Shown: positions 49,585-59,615 of the stretch, piece by piece | Layout of the letters: each line of letters begins with the position of its first letter | Position numbering within the stretch: position 1 is the first letter of the stretch | Position numbers and translations under genes: made by a program | The notes under the pieces: generated by a model | Seen by the model: only the letters and a program-made list of their open reading frames with translations | What the model was told of the DNA's origin: nothing | The model's database searches: none | NCBI RefSeq assembly: GCF_001898315.1 | Contig: NZ_MKTQ01000014.1 | Coordinates: 285,087-349,086, forward strand | DNA length: 64,000 bases | From: Microbacterium sp. 70-16 | Lineage (GTDB): Bacteria; Actinomycetota; Actinomycetes; Actinomycetales; Microbacteriaceae | Direction of reading: 5' to 3'

Positions 49585-49896
49585 GTGGCAGCGGGCGCAG
49601 GCAAGAGACAGTCACGCGACGAGCGGGAGCGCACCCGTGTCTATCAGGCACGCCAGGAGTTCCACGAGGGTCTGATCGCACGTCGTCGCCGTGACAACCT
49701 CATCGCCGGCATCGCCGGTGGCGTCCTGATCCTCGCCGTCGTCGGCGGCCAGATCGCCTACTACACGCTCGGACCCGGCGCCCCGGTGCCCGAGCCCACC
49801 GCGACCGCCACGCCGACGCCGAGCGTCTCGGAGACCCCGGCTGTCGAAGAGTCGCCCGCGGCGACCGACACGGCGACCGAGACCCCGGCTCCCTGA
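49585..49896 (+). CDS. single-pass membrane protein with Pro/Thr-rich tail
   Basis: 103 aa from GTG (GAAGGAGG 5 nt upstream). A basic cytoplasmic N-terminus (KRQSRDERERTRVYQARQEF), one membrane helix (about residues 37-58) and a low-complexity Pro/Thr/Ala/Glu tail outside. The first 60 residues resemble the N-terminal anchor of actinobacterial membrane cyclophilins, but no catalytic domain follows before the stop. Either a genuine small protein of this genus or a shortened cyclophilin. Confidence 0.75.
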   Translation: MAAGAGKRQSRDERERTRVYQARQEFHEGLIARRRRDNLIAGIAGGVLILAVVGGQIAYYTLGPGAPVPEPTATATPTPSVSETPAVEESPAATDTATETPAP

Positions 49897-49932
49897 CCGG
49901 CGAACCCGCCTGTCTCCTGCCCCGCCGCCGTA

Positions 49933-49938
49933 TAGGCT
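49933..49938 (+). promoter_or_regulatory. leaderless promoter of the DUF349 gene
   Basis: TAGGCT, 7 nt before the GTG at 49946. CTGTCT at 49910-49915 is a possible -35 with a 17-nt spacer. Confidence 0.5.
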
Positions 49939-49945
49939 GGGGCGC

Positions 49946-51493
49946 GTGACTGACGCCACTTCTTCCTCGACCGACGAGACGGCTCCGCTCGAGCCCGCCG
50001 TCGACGAGACGACCATCGACGCCGCCGCCGACAACGCCGCTGCGGAGCCCACAACCGACGACGCCCCGGCGGATGCCGCGGAGGAGACTCCCGCGGAGAA
50101 CGCTCCGGCTGAGGAAGCTCCGGCTGAGGACGCTCCCGCCGACGAGGCACCCGCGGCGGAGACTCCCGCTCCCGCCACGCCGGCCCCGCCCGTACCGAGC
50201 CCGTCGCGTATTCCGCTTCCGAAGCCGCCGGCGCAGCGCGCCGCGGTCACCCCGATCGTCACGGCACCCGCCGAGTCGTTTGGCCGGGTGGAAGACGACG
50301 GCACCGTCTCGGTGCGCGAGGGCGAGTCGTGGCGCGTCGTCGGCCAATACCCGGACGGCACTCCCGCCGAGGCCCTTGCCTACTTCGAGCGCAAGTACGC
50401 CGACCTCGCCGGCGAGGTCACGCTGCTCGAGACGCGTCACCTCGGTGGCGGCGCCTCTGCATCCGATCTGCGTGCCACGTCGAAGGCTGTGCGCGAGCGC
50501 GTCGTCGGCGCTGCTGCCGTCGGTGACCTCGCGGCGCTTGAGGCCCGGCTCACGGCGCTGGATGCTGCTCTCAGCGAGGCATCCGCCGAAGAGGCACAGG
50601 CACAGCGCGAAGCCGTCGACGGCGCCATCGCCGAGCGCACGGCGCTCGTCGAGCGCATCGAGGCGATCGCCGCACGCGACCCCAAGACGATCCAGTGGAA
50701 ACAGACGTCGGCCGACGTCACGGCCCTGTTCGAGCAGTGGCAGTCGCACCAGGCCACCGGGCCGCGACTGCCCAAGGGCACGAGCCAGCAGCTGTGGAAG
50801 CGATTCCGCGATGCCCGCGCGACGCTCGACAAGCACCGCCGTGAGTTCTACGCAGGTCTGGACGAGCAGCACAAGAGCGCCCGCGATGCCAAAGCCCGCC
50901 TCGTCGAGCGTGCAGAAGCGCTCGCCGGCAAGGGCGAGGACGGCATCGGCGCGTACCGCACGCTGCTGGATGAGTGGAAGGTCTCCGGTCGCGCCGGCAA
51001 GAAGGTCGACGACGCACTGTGGGCGCGGTTCAAAGCGGCCGGCGACGCGCTGTACGCGGCGCGTGCCGAGCGCGAGCAGGCCGACGCCGAGGAGTCCCGC
51101 GAGAAGATCGAGGCCAAGCGCGCCCTCCTCGTCGAGGCCGCTGCGGTGCCCAAGGAGAAGGAGACTGCGAAGGCCCGCACGCTGCTCACGCGCATCCAGC
51201 GTGCGTGGGACGAGATCGGTCGCATCTATCCGCGTGAGGCCGAGCGCGCGCTCGACGACGATCTACGCAAGATCGAGCAGGGCGTGAAGTCCCGCGAGGA
51301 TGCCGACTGGAAGAGCAACAACCCCGAGACCAAGGCGCGTCAGAACGACATGACGCAGCAGCTGCGCGATGCCATCGCGGGCCTGGAGGCCGACCTCGCA
51401 GGGGCCGAGGCATCCAAGGACAAGCGCGCGATCGCGAAGGCGACCGAGGCGCTCGAGGCACGCAAGGGCTGGCTCAAGGCACTCGGCGGCTGA
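49946..51493 (+). CDS. DUF349 repeat protein
   Basis: 515 aa. Residues 1-75 are an acidic Ala/Pro/Glu low-complexity stretch (EEAPAEDAPADEAPA). The rest is helical DUF349 repeats, seen in W-KxTSADVTALFEQWQSHQ, LWKRFRDARATLDKHRREFY and LWARFKAAGDALYAAR. Family members have a W..W/F-R pattern and unknown function, with suggested links to RNA or stress. No Shine-Dalgarno; leaderless GTG start. Confidence 0.85.
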   Translation: MTDATSSSTDETAPLEPAVDETTIDAAADNAAAEPTTDDAPADAAEETPAENAPAEEAPAEDAPADEAPAAETPAPATPAPPVPSPSRIPLPKPPAQRAAVTPIVTAPAESFGRVEDDGTVSVREGESWRVVGQYPDGTPAEALAYFERKYADLAGEVTLLETRHLGGGASASDLRATSKAVRERVVGAAAVGDLAALEARLTALDAALSEASAEEAQAQREAVDGAIAERTALVERIEAIAARDPKTIQWKQTSADVTALFEQWQSHQATGPRLPKGTSQQLWKRFRDARATLDKHRREFYAGLDEQHKSARDAKARLVERAEALAGKGEDGIGAYRTLLDEWKVSGRAGKKVDDALWARFKAAGDALYAARAEREQADAEESREKIEAKRALLVEAAAVPKEKETAKARTLLTRIQRAWDEIGRIYPREAERALDDDLRKIEQGVKSREDADWKSNNPETKARQNDMTQQLRDAIAGLEADLAGAEASKDKRAIAKATEALEARKGWLKALGG

Positions 51494-51586
51494 CCGCCTC
51501 CTCCCCAATCGCGGAATCGCGGCAACTTTCCACATTCGGCGGCACCAGCGCCCCACGGCGCTGCGCCGGCTGGCACACTCACGTGC

Positions 51587-52132
51587 ATGTCGTCGACGTT
51601 TCTGTACTTCGCGAGTGAGCGGCTGTCCTCAGCCGAACTGACCGGCGCCCGGCTGGACGGCGATCTCGTCGAGATCGGTGAGGCGTTCATGCCGACCGAT
51701 GCGGTGGAGACGCCTGAGCTGCGCGCCGCGTCGCTGCGCGCGAGCATCCCCGAGACCGTCGCCGTGACGCGGCAGACCGCGGCATGGCTGCACGGGGCGA
51801 CAGCAGCTGCGCCGGCCCGCCACACGGTGCAGCGCCGGGTGGCGGTGCGCGGCAACCAGGTCATCGATCCGCGCCTGGAGTACCGCGGTCACCTTGTCGA
51901 GCAGCGGTACCTCACCTGGGTCGGATGCCTGTGGGCGACAACCCCCGCATACACGCTCACCGATCTCATCCGCGCGCACTGCGCGGGAGAGGACACCGCG
52001 TCAGCCGTCGCGAGCCTCCTGGCATGGCGACCAGAACTGGCCGCCGAAGCGCAGCAGTTGCTGGAAGACGGCAGGGCGGTGCACCACAAGCGACCCGCAC
52101 TCGCCTTCCTGCGGGCCGTCAGGACGACGTGA
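51587..52132 (+). CDS. AbiEi-like conserved protein of Microbacteriaceae
   Basis: 181 aa. The pattern [24 protein letters not shown]...RHTVQRR resembles the winged-helix/AbiEi antitoxin-like proteins common in actinobacteria, but no toxin partner is adjacent. Its last 14 nt overlap the end of rel on the opposite strand. CACACT lies 7 nt before the ATG, a weak version of the leaderless spacing. Recalled as a frequent neighbour of rel in relatives; function unknown. Confidence 0.6.
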   Translation: MSSTFLYFASERLSSAELTGARLDGDLVEIGEAFMPTDAVETPELRAASLRASIPETVAVTRQTAAWLHGATAAAPARHTVQRRVAVRGNQVIDPRLEYRGHLVEQRYLTWVGCLWATTPAYTLTDLIRAHCAGEDTASAVASLLAWRPELAAEAQQLLEDGRAVHHKRPALAFLRAVRTT

Positions 52133-54386
52133 CGCGATACACGTCGTAGACGGCGTCGATGCGGCGCACGGCATTGAGCACCCGGTCGAGGTGCACGATG
52201 TCGCCCATCTCGAACACGTAGCGGCTCAGCGCGAGACGATCGTTGGTCGTCTGCACCGATGCCGACAGGATGTTCACGTGGTGCTCGCTCAGCACACGCG
52301 TGATGTCGCTGAGCAGCCCCGAACGGTCGAGCGCCTCGACCTGGATGTGCACGAGGAACACGCTCTTGGTGGTCGGCGCCCAGGACACCTCGATCATGCG
52401 CTCCGGGTCGTCCATGAGCGAGCGCACGTTGGTGCAGTCGGCGCGGTGCACCGACACGCCGCTGCCGCGCGTCACGAAGCCGACGATCTCGTCGCCCGGC
52501 ACGGGCGTGCAGCACTTCGACAGCTTGACGAGGATGTCGGGGGCGCCACGCACCAAGACGCCCGAGTCGGCGCCGCGGGCAGCCTTCGACCGTCCCACGT
52601 GCGGGATCTCGATCGGGCCTGTGGAGGTGTCTTCCTGCGAGCTGACGAGCGCGGTGACCTTCTCGATCACCGACTGGGTCGACACGTGTCCCTCGCCGAC
52701 CGCGGCGTACAGCGCCGTCACGTCCTCGTAGCGCAGCTGATGGGCGACGTCGGTGAACGAGTCCTGGTTCATCAGGCGTTGCAGCGGCAGGTTCTGCCGA
52801 CGCATCGCACGGGCGATGGCATCCTTGCCCTGTTCCACCGCCTCTTCGCGGCGCTCCTTCGTGAACCAGCCGCGGATCTTGTTGCGCGCGCGCGTGCTCT
52901 TGACGAAGGTCAGCCAGTCCTGACTGGGTCCGGCGTCGGGGTTCTTCGAGGTGAAGACCTCGACGACTTCACCGGAGTTCAGCGGCGTCTCGAGCGGCAC
53001 GAGCCGGCCGTTGACCTTCGCGCCCATCGTGCGGTGGCCGACCTCGGTGTGCACGGCGTAAGCGAAGTCCACGGGGGTGCCGCCGGCAGGAAGGCCGATG
53101 ACACGCCCCTTCGGCGTGAAGACGTAGACCTCCTTCGCACCGATCTCGAAGCGCAGCGAGTCGAGGAACTCGCCGGGGTCGGCGGTCTCTGCCTGCCAGT
53201 CGGAGATGTGCGCGAGCCACACCATGTCGGCATCCACCGACTTCGTGTCGGTGTTCTTGCCCGACATCCGCTCCTTGTACTTCCAATGCGCCGCGACACC
53301 GTACTCGGCCTGCTGGTGCATCTCGTTGGTGCGGATCTGGATCTCGACCGTGCGGCCACCGGGACCGATGACAGTCGTGTGCAGCGACTGGTAGAGGTTG
53401 AACTTCGGCGTCGCGATGTAGTCCTTGAACCGGCCGGGGATCGGCGTCCACCGCGCGTGGATCGCACCCAGCACGGCGTAGCAGTCGCGCACTGTGCCCA
53501 CGAGCACGCGGATGCCGATGAGGTCGTAGATATCGTCGAACTCGCGACCGCGCACGACCATCTTCTGGTAGACGGAGTACAACTGCTTCGGTCGCCCCAT
53601 CACCCGGCCGCGGATGCGCAGATCGCGCAGATCCGACTCGACGGCATCGATGACGGTGTGCACGTACTCTTCGCGCTGCGGGGTGCGTTGCTTGACGAGG
53701 CTGTCGATCTCGGCGTACAGCTTGGGGTGCAGCACAGCGAACGAGAGATCCTCGAGTTCGCTCTTGACGGCCTGGATGCCGAGGCGGTGGGCCAGCGGCG
53801 CATAGATCTCGAGCGTCTCGGTGGCCTTCTTCGCCGCCTTCTCCGGCGGTACGAATCCCCACGTGCGTGCGTTATGCAGACGGTCGGCGAGCTTGATCAG
53901 CAGCACGCGGATGTCCTTCGACATCGCGACGATCATCTTGCGGACCGTCTCAGCCTGCGCCGCGTCGCCGTACTTGACCTTGTCGAGCTTGGTGACGCCG
54001 TCGACGAGCATCGCGACCTCGTCGCCGAACTCCGCCGTGAGCTGGTCGAGGCTGTAGTCGGTGTCTTCCACCGTGTCGTGCAGCAGCGCCGCGGCGATCG
54101 CGCGGGGCCCGAGTCCGAGGTCGGCGAGGATCTGCGCGACAGCGAGCGGGTGCGTGATGTACGGCTCACCGCTCTGTCGCTTCTGCGACTGGTGTGCCGC
54201 CGCCGCGACGTCGTAGGCGCGCTCGATGATCGCGACATCACCCTTGGGGTGATGCGTGCGGACCGTGCGGACGAGCTGTTCGACGCCGTTGCGCGCGGGC
54301 GTGCGCGAGAAGATGCGGGGAACGAGCCGCCGCAGCGACGAGCTCTGCGGCGGATTCTGGGCGGACGCGGGCGCTGTTTCGGTCAT
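52119..54386 (-). CDS. rel: bifunctional (p)ppGpp synthetase/hydrolase
   Basis: 755 aa. HD hydrolase domain with [12 protein letters not shown] (about residue 100), synthetase domain with [19 protein letters not shown] (about 325), TGS domain (about 410-470) and C-terminal ACT domain (about 680-755). The RxKD version of the synthetase motif marks a bifunctional enzyme. It starts the stringent response and removes the alarmone afterwards. ATG with GGAGG 7 nt upstream. Confidence 0.97.
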   Translation of the reverse strand: MTETAPASAQNPPQSSSLRRLVPRIFSRTPARNGVEQLVRTVRTHHPKGDVAIIERAYDVAAAAHQSQKRQSGEPYITHPLAVAQILADLGLGPRAIAAALLHDTVEDTDYSLDQLTAEFGDEVAMLVDGVTKLDKVKYGDAAQAETVRKMIVAMSKDIRVLLIKLADRLHNARTWGFVPPEKAAKKATETLEIYAPLAHRLGIQAVKSELEDLSFAVLHPKLYAEIDSLVKQRTPQREEYVHTVIDAVESDLRDLRIRGRVMGRPKQLYSVYQKMVVRGREFDDIYDLIGIRVLVGTVRDCYAVLGAIHARWTPIPGRFKDYIATPKFNLYQSLHTTVIGPGGRTVEIQIRTNEMHQQAEYGVAAHWKYKERMSGKNTDTKSVDADMVWLAHISDWQAETADPGEFLDSLRFEIGAKEVYVFTPKGRVIGLPAGGTPVDFAYAVHTEVGHRTMGAKVNGRLVPLETPLNSGEVVEVFTSKNPDAGPSQDWLTFVKSTRARNKIRGWFTKERREEAVEQGKDAIARAMRRQNLPLQRLMNQDSFTDVAHQLRYEDVTALYAAVGEGHVSTQSVIEKVTALVSSQEDTSTGPIEIPHVGRSKAARGADSGVLVRGAPDILVKLSKCCTPVPGDEIVGFVTRGSGVSVHRADCTNVRSLMDDPERMIEVSWAPTTKSVFLVHIQVEALDRSGLLSDITRVLSEHHVNILSASVQTTNDRLALSRYVFEMGDIVHLDRVLNAVRRIDAVYDVYRVTSS

Positions 54387-54416
54387 GCGCTCACCTCCGG
54401 CTCATACAGCCCGTCA

Positions 54417-54422
54417 ATCCTA
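54417..54422 (-). promoter_or_regulatory. candidate -10 of rel
   Basis: TAGGAT on the minus strand in the 59-nt gap after secF, predicting a ~24-nt leader that contains the rel Shine-Dalgarno. Confidence 0.45.
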
Positions 54423-54445
54423 CGCCCGGCGTACAGGACCTCGCG

Positions 54446-55447
54446 TCAGACCTCGACGGCCGCACGCTCGCGGGCAGCCAGCACCCGCGCATCGCGCGCC
54501 TTGATGTCGGGCTCGTTCTCACGCAGCAGCGAGTACAGCGGCGCCGCGACGAACAGCGTCGAGTAGGCGGCGACGATCGTTCCGACGAAGATCGACAGCG
54601 AGATGTCGGTCAGCGTCTGCGCACCGAGCCACAGGGCACCGATGAACAGGATCGCACCGGTCGGGATCGCGGCGACGACGGTCGTGTTGATCGACCGGAT
54701 CAGCGTCTGGTTCACCGCGAGGTTGACCGATTCGCCGAATGTGCGCCCGGAGATCTCCCCGTCTTCGCGGGTATTCTCCCGGATCTTGTCGAACACGACC
54801 GTCGTGTCGTACAGCGAGTACGACAGGATCGTCAGGAAGCCGATCACGGCAGCCGGCGAGATCTCGAACCCGAACAGTGCGTAGACGCCGATCGTGATGA
54901 CCAGCACGTCGACGAGGCCGATGATCGCGGCGACCGACATCTTCCAGGTGCGGAAGTACACCGCGAGGATCACGAAGGTCAGTGCGAGGAAGATCGCGAG
55001 GCCCCACAGCGATTGGCGCGTGACGTCCTCACCCCAGCTCGGGCCGATGAACGACGAGCTGACCTCGTCTTCGGCGACGTCGAACGCCGACGCGAGCGCG
55101 GTCGTGACGGCGCGCGTCTGGGCATCCGTCATCTGATCGGTCTGGACGCGGATCGACTGCTCGCCCTCGGTCGTACCGATCGTGGTGACCTTGGTGTTCG
55201 CGTCGGTCACGACGGACTGCACGGCCGTCGTCGCCACAGACTGGTCGGGGTTCGTCAGACCGCTGACGGTGAACTGCGATCCGCCGGTGAACTCGATCGA
55301 GAACGAGATGGGACGGATGAGCGGCACGAGAGCCGCGCCGATCACGAGGATCGCGGCGATGATGAACCACAGGTTGCGGCGGCCGACGAACGGGAACGAG
55401 GTCTTGCCGGTGTAGAGGTCGTTACCGAACTGGTTCATGGAGCGCAT
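54446..55447 (-). CDS. secF: protein translocase subunit SecF
   Basis: 333 aa with six membrane helices and a periplasmic domain after helix 1 (FTGGSQFTV). With SecD it uses the proton gradient to pull secreted proteins out of SecYEG. GGAGGGGG 7 nt before the ATG; the ATG shares a base with the secD stop (TGATG). Confidence 0.96.
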   Translation of the reverse strand: MRSMNQFGNDLYTGKTSFPFVGRRNLWFIIAAILVIGAALVPLIRPISFSIEFTGGSQFTVSGLTNPDQSVATTAVQSVVTDANTKVTTIGTTEGEQSIRVQTDQMTDAQTRAVTTALASAFDVAEDEVSSSFIGPSWGEDVTRQSLWGLAIFLALTFVILAVYFRTWKMSVAAIIGLVDVLVITIGVYALFGFEISPAAVIGFLTILSYSLYDTTVVFDKIRENTREDGEISGRTFGESVNLAVNQTLIRSINTTVVAAIPTGAILFIGALWLGAQTLTDISLSIFVGTIVAAYSTLFVAAPLYSLLRENEPDIKARDARVLAARERAAVEV

Positions 55448-57177
55448 CAGTCGTCCCCCTCCGTCGTGTTGCGGGTACTCGCCGACAGCTCAGCCTGCTT
55501 GCGTTCGGCGATCGTCTGGCGACGCTCCGCCTCACCGCGCGAGCGGCTCGTACGACGTGCGGCCGCGCCCTTGCCTGCCGCCGCGGCGACTGGCTCGCGG
55601 AACTGCGCACGGCCGCGGTAGACGGCGCCGAGCGCCTCGGGGTCGAGGCCCGACAGCGGGTGGCCGCCACCGAAGAACCGCGTCCGCGCCAGCAACTGCA
55701 TGACGGGGTGGGTGAACAGGATGAAGATCCCGATGTCGATGACGGTCGTCAGGCCCAGCGTGAACGCGAAGCCCTTCACCGTGGCATCCGCCAGGATGTA
55801 CAGCACGACGGCGGCGAGGATGTTGATCGACTTCGAGATGTAGATCGTGCGCTTCGCGCGGCCCCAGCCGTCTTCGACGGCGCCCGTGATCGACTTGCCG
55901 TCGCGGAGCTCGTCACGGATGCGCTCGAAGTACACGATGAACGAGTCGGCGGTGAAGCCGATCGTGACGATGAGGCCCGCGACGCCGGCCAGCGACAGGC
56001 GGAAGCCCATGCGCCACGCGAGGATGCACAGGATGATGTACGTCAGCACGCCCATAACTGCGAGCGATGCGATGATCACCGAGCCGAGCGCCCGGTAGAC
56101 GATCAGCGAGTACAGCGCGACGAGCGCAAGACCGATCAGGCCCGCGATGAGACCGATCTGCAGCTGCTGCGAACCGAGGGTCGCGGAGATCGAGTTCGAG
56201 CTCACGACGTCGAAGCTCAGCGGCAGGGCGCCGTACTTGAGCTGGTCGGCGAGCGTCTTGGCGCTCTCCTGATCGAACGAGCCGCTGATCTGCGGCTTGC
56301 CGTCGAGGATCACGCCGTTCATCGAGGGCGCCGAGATCACGACGCCGTCGAGCACGAACGCGAACTGGTTCTGCGGAGTGGTACCTGCCTGCGTGAACGC
56401 GTAGAGACGCTGGCTGACCTCGCCGAAGATCTGCGTGCCCTCGCTGTCGAACGTGATGTTGACGACCCACTGGCCGTTCTGCGTGTTCACACCGCTGGTG
56501 GCATCCGTGATCGCCGAACCGTCGAGCTCGACCGGTCCGAGCAGGTACTTCGCCGTGCCGGTCGGGTCACACGCGATGACCGGCTCGTCCTTCGGCTCGT
56601 TTGCCGGGTCGTTCGCCGGGTCAGAGCAGTCGTACGCCAGGAACTTCGCGTACAGCGCGTCGGTGATCCAGTTCAGGTCGCTGCCGTTGGTCGGCGCAAC
56701 CGTGGGCGTCGAGTTGAGCGTGGGATCGGGCGTCGGGTACGGCGTCGCATTGCCGTCCTCGCCGACGTACGTCGTGCTCGCAGCCGTCGTGTACAGCACG
56801 GCACGCAGCTGCATCTGGGCGGATGCCTCGATGCGGTTGCGCGTCTCTTCATCAGCCACGCCGGGGATCTGCACGACGATCTGGTTCGCACCCTGCGTCG
56901 AGACGTCGGCCTCGCCGACACCCGACGCGTCCACGCGCTGACGGATGATGGTGGCCGCCTGGTCCATCTGCTCGGTGGACGGTGCCGATCCGTCCGGCGT
57001 GTTCGCCTCGAGGATGATCTGCGTGCCGCCCTGCAGGTCGAGCGCGAGCTCAGGGACCCACGAGCTCTTGCCGAACGCGTAGACGCCCAGGGCGTTGATG
57101 CCGAAGAGCACCACGACGATCGCGAGCAGGCCGGTCAGCGCGCGCCAGGCATGACGCACGGGGGTGGGTGTGGCCAC
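55447..57177 (-). CDS. secD: protein translocase subunit SecD
   Basis: 576 aa. Motifs LDLQGGTQIIL (after helix 1), the P1 periplasmic domain, and the RND-type membrane domain with six helices. It lies 44 nt behind yajC. The GTG start has no strong Shine-Dalgarno. The C-terminal ~80 residues are basic and variable. Confidence 0.96.
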   Translation of the reverse strand: MATPTPVRHAWRALTGLLAIVVVLFGINALGVYAFGKSSWVPELALDLQGGTQIILEANTPDGSAPSTEQMDQAATIIRQRVDASGVGEADVSTQGANQIVVQIPGVADEETRNRIEASAQMQLRAVLYTTAASTTYVGEDGNATPYPTPDPTLNSTPTVAPTNGSDLNWITDALYAKFLAYDCSDPANDPANEPKDEPVIACDPTGTAKYLLGPVELDGSAITDATSGVNTQNGQWVVNITFDSEGTQIFGEVSQRLYAFTQAGTTPQNQFAFVLDGVVISAPSMNGVILDGKPQISGSFDQESAKTLADQLKYGALPLSFDVVSSNSISATLGSQQLQIGLIAGLIGLALVALYSLIVYRALGSVIIASLAVMGVLTYIILCILAWRMGFRLSLAGVAGLIVTIGFTADSFIVYFERIRDELRDGKSITGAVEDGWGRAKRTIYISKSINILAAVVLYILADATVKGFAFTLGLTTVIDIGIFILFTHPVMQLLARTRFFGGGHPLSGLDPEALGAVYRGRAQFREPVAAAAGKGAAARRTSRSRGEAERRQTIAERKQAELSASTRNTTEGDD

Positions 57178-57221
57178 GGAGGGTCAGCTTTCTTCGAAGA
57201 GCCGCGAAGACGCGGAGTGGG

Positions 57222-57647
57222 TCAGGACTGCGGCTTGTCGCCGGGCTCGGCGTCGGATGCCGCGGCGCGGTCTGCTGCCTGGTCATCGCTGAGCGAGGTG
57301 ATCTCGCCGTCGGCGACGTCGGCTGCGTACTCGGCCTGGTCGGCCTCCGCCTCGATGAAATCGTCCTCGGTGAGCGTCTCTTCCTCGACGACGCGCAGGA
57401 TCGCCTGACTGTGCACCTCGACCTCGAAGCCCGGAGCCAGCGCGACGCGTGCCGACTTCGACAGGTCTTCACCGTCGTACTCGACGAGCGTGCCGTAGAG
57501 ACCGCCCTGCAGCAGCACCTTCACGCCCGGAATCATGGCGCGCGACTTGGCCTCCTGCTCGGCCTTCATGCGGGCAGCGCGGCGACGCGAGCTCCAGAAC
57601 ATGAAGATGAGCAGTGCCGCCATCGCGACGAGCAGAATCCAGTCCAT
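57222..57647 (-). CDS. yajC: preprotein translocase subunit YajC
   Basis: 141 aa. One N-terminal membrane helix (WILLVAMAALLIFMFW), then the YajC core (MIPGVKVLLQGGLYGTLVEYD) and an acidic tail longer than usual. Part of the SecDF-YajC complex. GAGAGG Shine-Dalgarno. Confidence 0.93.
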   Translation of the reverse strand: MDWILLVAMAALLIFMFWSSRRRAARMKAEQEAKSRAMIPGVKVLLQGGLYGTLVEYDGEDLSKSARVALAPGFEVEVHSQAILRVVEEETLTEDDFIEAEADQAEYAADVADGEITSLSDDQAADRAAASDAEPGDKPQS

Positions 57648-57707
57648 GAATACAACCTCTCGGGAGCGCGCCCATCGGCGCGAAGCATGCGGCAGAAGCC
57701 TTCAGCG

Positions 57708-57713
57708 ATTATA
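57708..57713 (-). promoter_or_regulatory. TATAAT -10 of yajC-secD-secF
   Basis: A perfect TATAAT on the minus strand, overlapping the ruvB stop codon. It predicts a ~54-nt leader before yajC. -35 not evident. Confidence 0.5.
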
Positions 57714-58767
57714 GGTCATCGAGTTGAAGTGCCTCGCCCGGGTGGGGCACGCGCAGGTGCGCGTAGGCGTCGGGGGTCGCGATGCGACCGCGCGGCGTGC
57801 GCCCCAGGAACCCGATGCGCACGAGGTACGGCTCGACGACCGACTCGATGGTCTCACCCTCTTCACCGACCGTGACGGCGAGCGTACTGAGCCCGACCGG
57901 CCCGCCGCGGAAGCGTCGCACGATCGCGTCGAGCACGGCACGGTCGAGGCGGTCCAGGCCGATGGCATCCACGTCGTAGAGATCCAGCGCCGCTGACACG
58001 TCGTGCTCGGTTGCCGGGCGCATGGTCCCCGAGCCTGTCGAGGGGCCGCCGCCGTGGACGATGACGTAGTCGCGCACGCGGCGCAGCAGCCGGTTCGCGA
58101 TGCGCGGTGTGCCGCGCGAGCGCCGCGCGATCTCTTCGCGCGCGGCCGGCGGCACGTCGACGCCGAGCATGACGGCCGACCGCGCGATGACGCGTTCGAG
58201 CTCGTCGGGTTCGTAGTACTCCAGGTGCGCGGTGAAGCCGAAGCGGTCGCGCAGCGGGTTCGGCAGCAGCCCCGAACGGGTCGTCGCACCGACGAGTGTG
58301 AACGGTGCGAGATCGAGCGGGATGCTCGTGGCGCCGGCGCCCTTGCCGACCATGATGTCGATGCGGAAGTCCTCCATCGCGAGGTACAGCATCTCTTCTG
58401 CCGAGCGCGCCATGCGGTGGATCTCGTCGATGAACAGGACCTCACCGGGCGTCAGGCTCGACAGCAGTGCGGCGAGATCGCCGGCGTGCTGGATCGCCGG
58501 CCCCGATGACAGACGCAGCGGACGCTCGCTCTCGTGCGCGACGATCATCGCGAGGGTCGTCTTGCCGAGTCCGGGCGGGCCTGACAGCAGGATGTGATCT
58601 GCGGGGCGCTGTTGGATGCGCGCGGCATCCAATAGCAGCTGCAACTGACCGCGTACCTTCTGCTGGCCGACGAACTCGGCGAGCGAGGTCGGGCGCAGCG
58701 CGCCCTCGACGGCGAGTTCGGTCTCGTCCTCGGCGAGGCTCGGGTTGCGGGCGGCGTCGTCAGACAC
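57709..58767 (-). CDS. ruvB: Holliday junction ATP-dependent helicase RuvB
   Basis: 352 aa AAA+ motor. Walker [12 protein letters not shown] (about residue 60), Walker [10 protein letters not shown] (about 110), signature [10 protein letters not shown]. It drives branch migration with RuvA. Residues about 240-248 (GPSTGSGTM) form an insertion in the linker, encoded by a palindromic repeat (58024-58047). GTG start inside the end of ruvA (8-nt overlap) with GGAG upstream. Confidence 0.96.
   Translation of the reverse strand: MSDDAARNPSLAEDETELAVEGALRPTSLAEFVGQQKVRGQLQLLLDAARIQQRPADHILLSGPPGLGKTTLAMIVAHESERPLRLSSGPAIQHAGDLAALLSSLTPGEVLFIDEIHRMARSAEEMLYLAMEDFRIDIMVGKGAGATSIPLDLAPFTLVGATTRSGLLPNPLRDRFGFTAHLEYYEPDELERVIARSAVMLGVDVPPAAREEIARRSRGTPRIANRLLRRVRDYVIVHGGGPSTGSGTMRPATEHDVSAALDLYDVDAIGLDRLDRAVLDAIVRRFRGGPVGLSTLAVTVGEEGETIESVVEPYLVRIGFLGRTPRGRIATPDAYAHLRVPHPGEALQLDDL
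58024..58047. repeat. palindromic repeat inserted in ruvB
   Basis: GGTCCCCGAGCCTGTC followed by GAGGGGCC, an imperfect palindrome (CCCC...GGGG). I recall similar CGAGCCTGTCGA repeats as common intergenic elements in Microbacteriaceae. Here it is read in frame as PSTGSGT within RuvB. Confidence 0.55.
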
Positions 58768-59380
58768 GTGCGCGCTCCGTTCGGCTCGGGCCGAGCTGCG
58801 CGAGCGCGAGTTTGAGCATCGCGGGCACGGATGCCAGGTCGGTCGACGCGGCCGTCTCGGTGATCTCGTGGACGGCCTCGGTGCTGACGCGCTCGTTCCA
58901 GCCGAGGGCGACAAGCGCCGCGACGACTTGGCCGGTGATCGCCGTCGGCGCGGACGCCGGCGCCGCGCCGGGCGTGGCGGCTGCATGGAGCTTGCCCGCC
59001 AGTTGCACGACGATCAACTTCGCGGTCTTGGGTCCGATGCCGGACACCTTGCGGAACGGCGCGTCGTCTTCGGCAGCGACCGCCGCGGCGATCTGCGGCA
59101 CAGACAGGCCCGAAAGCACCCCCAGCGCCGACTTCGGGCCGACGCCCGACACGCTCAGCAGCAGGATGAATGTCTCGAGTTCGTCGCGCTCGGCGAATCC
59201 GAACAGCGACAGCGCGTCCTCGCGCACGACCAGGTGCGTGTGCAGCACGGCCTCATCGCCGGCGTGCAGTATGCGTGCGACGGGAGTGGGCACGGCGACC
59301 GAGAACCCGACGCCTCCGACTTCGACGATCACCGACTCGGCATCCGTATGCAGCACTCGGCCGCGCAGCGAGGAGATCAT
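58760..59380 (-). CDS. ruvA: Holliday junction DNA helicase subunit RuvA
   Basis: 206 aa. OB-fold domain I ([12 protein letters not shown]), two helix-hairpin-helix motifs ([16 protein letters not shown] and [16 protein letters not shown], about residues 72-125), and the C-terminal RuvB-binding domain. It binds the junction as a tetramer. TAGGCT lies 6 nt before the ATG (leaderless). Confidence 0.96.
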   Translation of the reverse strand: MISSLRGRVLHTDAESVIVEVGGVGFSVAVPTPVARILHAGDEAVLHTHLVVREDALSLFGFAERDELETFILLLSVSGVGPKSALGVLSGLSVPQIAAAVAAEDDAPFRKVSGIGPKTAKLIVVQLAGKLHAAATPGAAPASAPTAITGQVVAALVALGWNERVSTEAVHEITETAASTDLASVPAMLKLALAQLGPSRTERARV

Positions 59381-59386
59381 GCCGCC

Positions 59387-59392
59387 AGCCTA
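59387..59392 (-). promoter_or_regulatory. -10 box of a leaderless ruvA promoter
   Basis: TAGGCT on the minus strand, 6 nt before the ATG of ruvA. It separates ruvAB from ruvC transcription. Confidence 0.5.
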
Positions 59393-59463
59393 CGTGCGCG
59401 TTCGCATGTTTGTTCGACCGACACGCCTCGGGGTTGCGCCTGCTCGTGGGGCGGCGGCGTCGT

Positions 59464-59605
59464 TCATCCGTCCCGAAGTGTCGCCTGCGGCTTTCGTCAG
59501 CGACAGAAGCGGACGGATGAGCGGCCGCTCGCGGCGAGGCATCCCCACTCATCCGTCCCAGCCTGTCGCCTCCGGCGCACGCCAGCGACAAAAGCGTACG
59601 GATGA
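59464..59605. repeat. two 57-nt stem-loop repeats between ruvC and ruvA
   Basis: Copies at 59464-59520 and 59549-59605, both exactly 57 nt and about 45/57 identical. Each starts TCATCCGTCCC and ends AAGCGnACGGATGA, with an inner pair TGTCGCC / CAGCGACA. So each can fold as a nested stem-loop. Only the loop differs much. A REP-like palindromic element or terminator pair. Confidence 0.75.
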
Positions 59606-59615
59606 AGGAGGATGC

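Noticed and set aside
51587..52132. Toxin-antitoxin pair
   Set aside because: Only the AbiEi-like protein is present; neighbours are DUF349 and rel, with no nucleotidyltransferase toxin.
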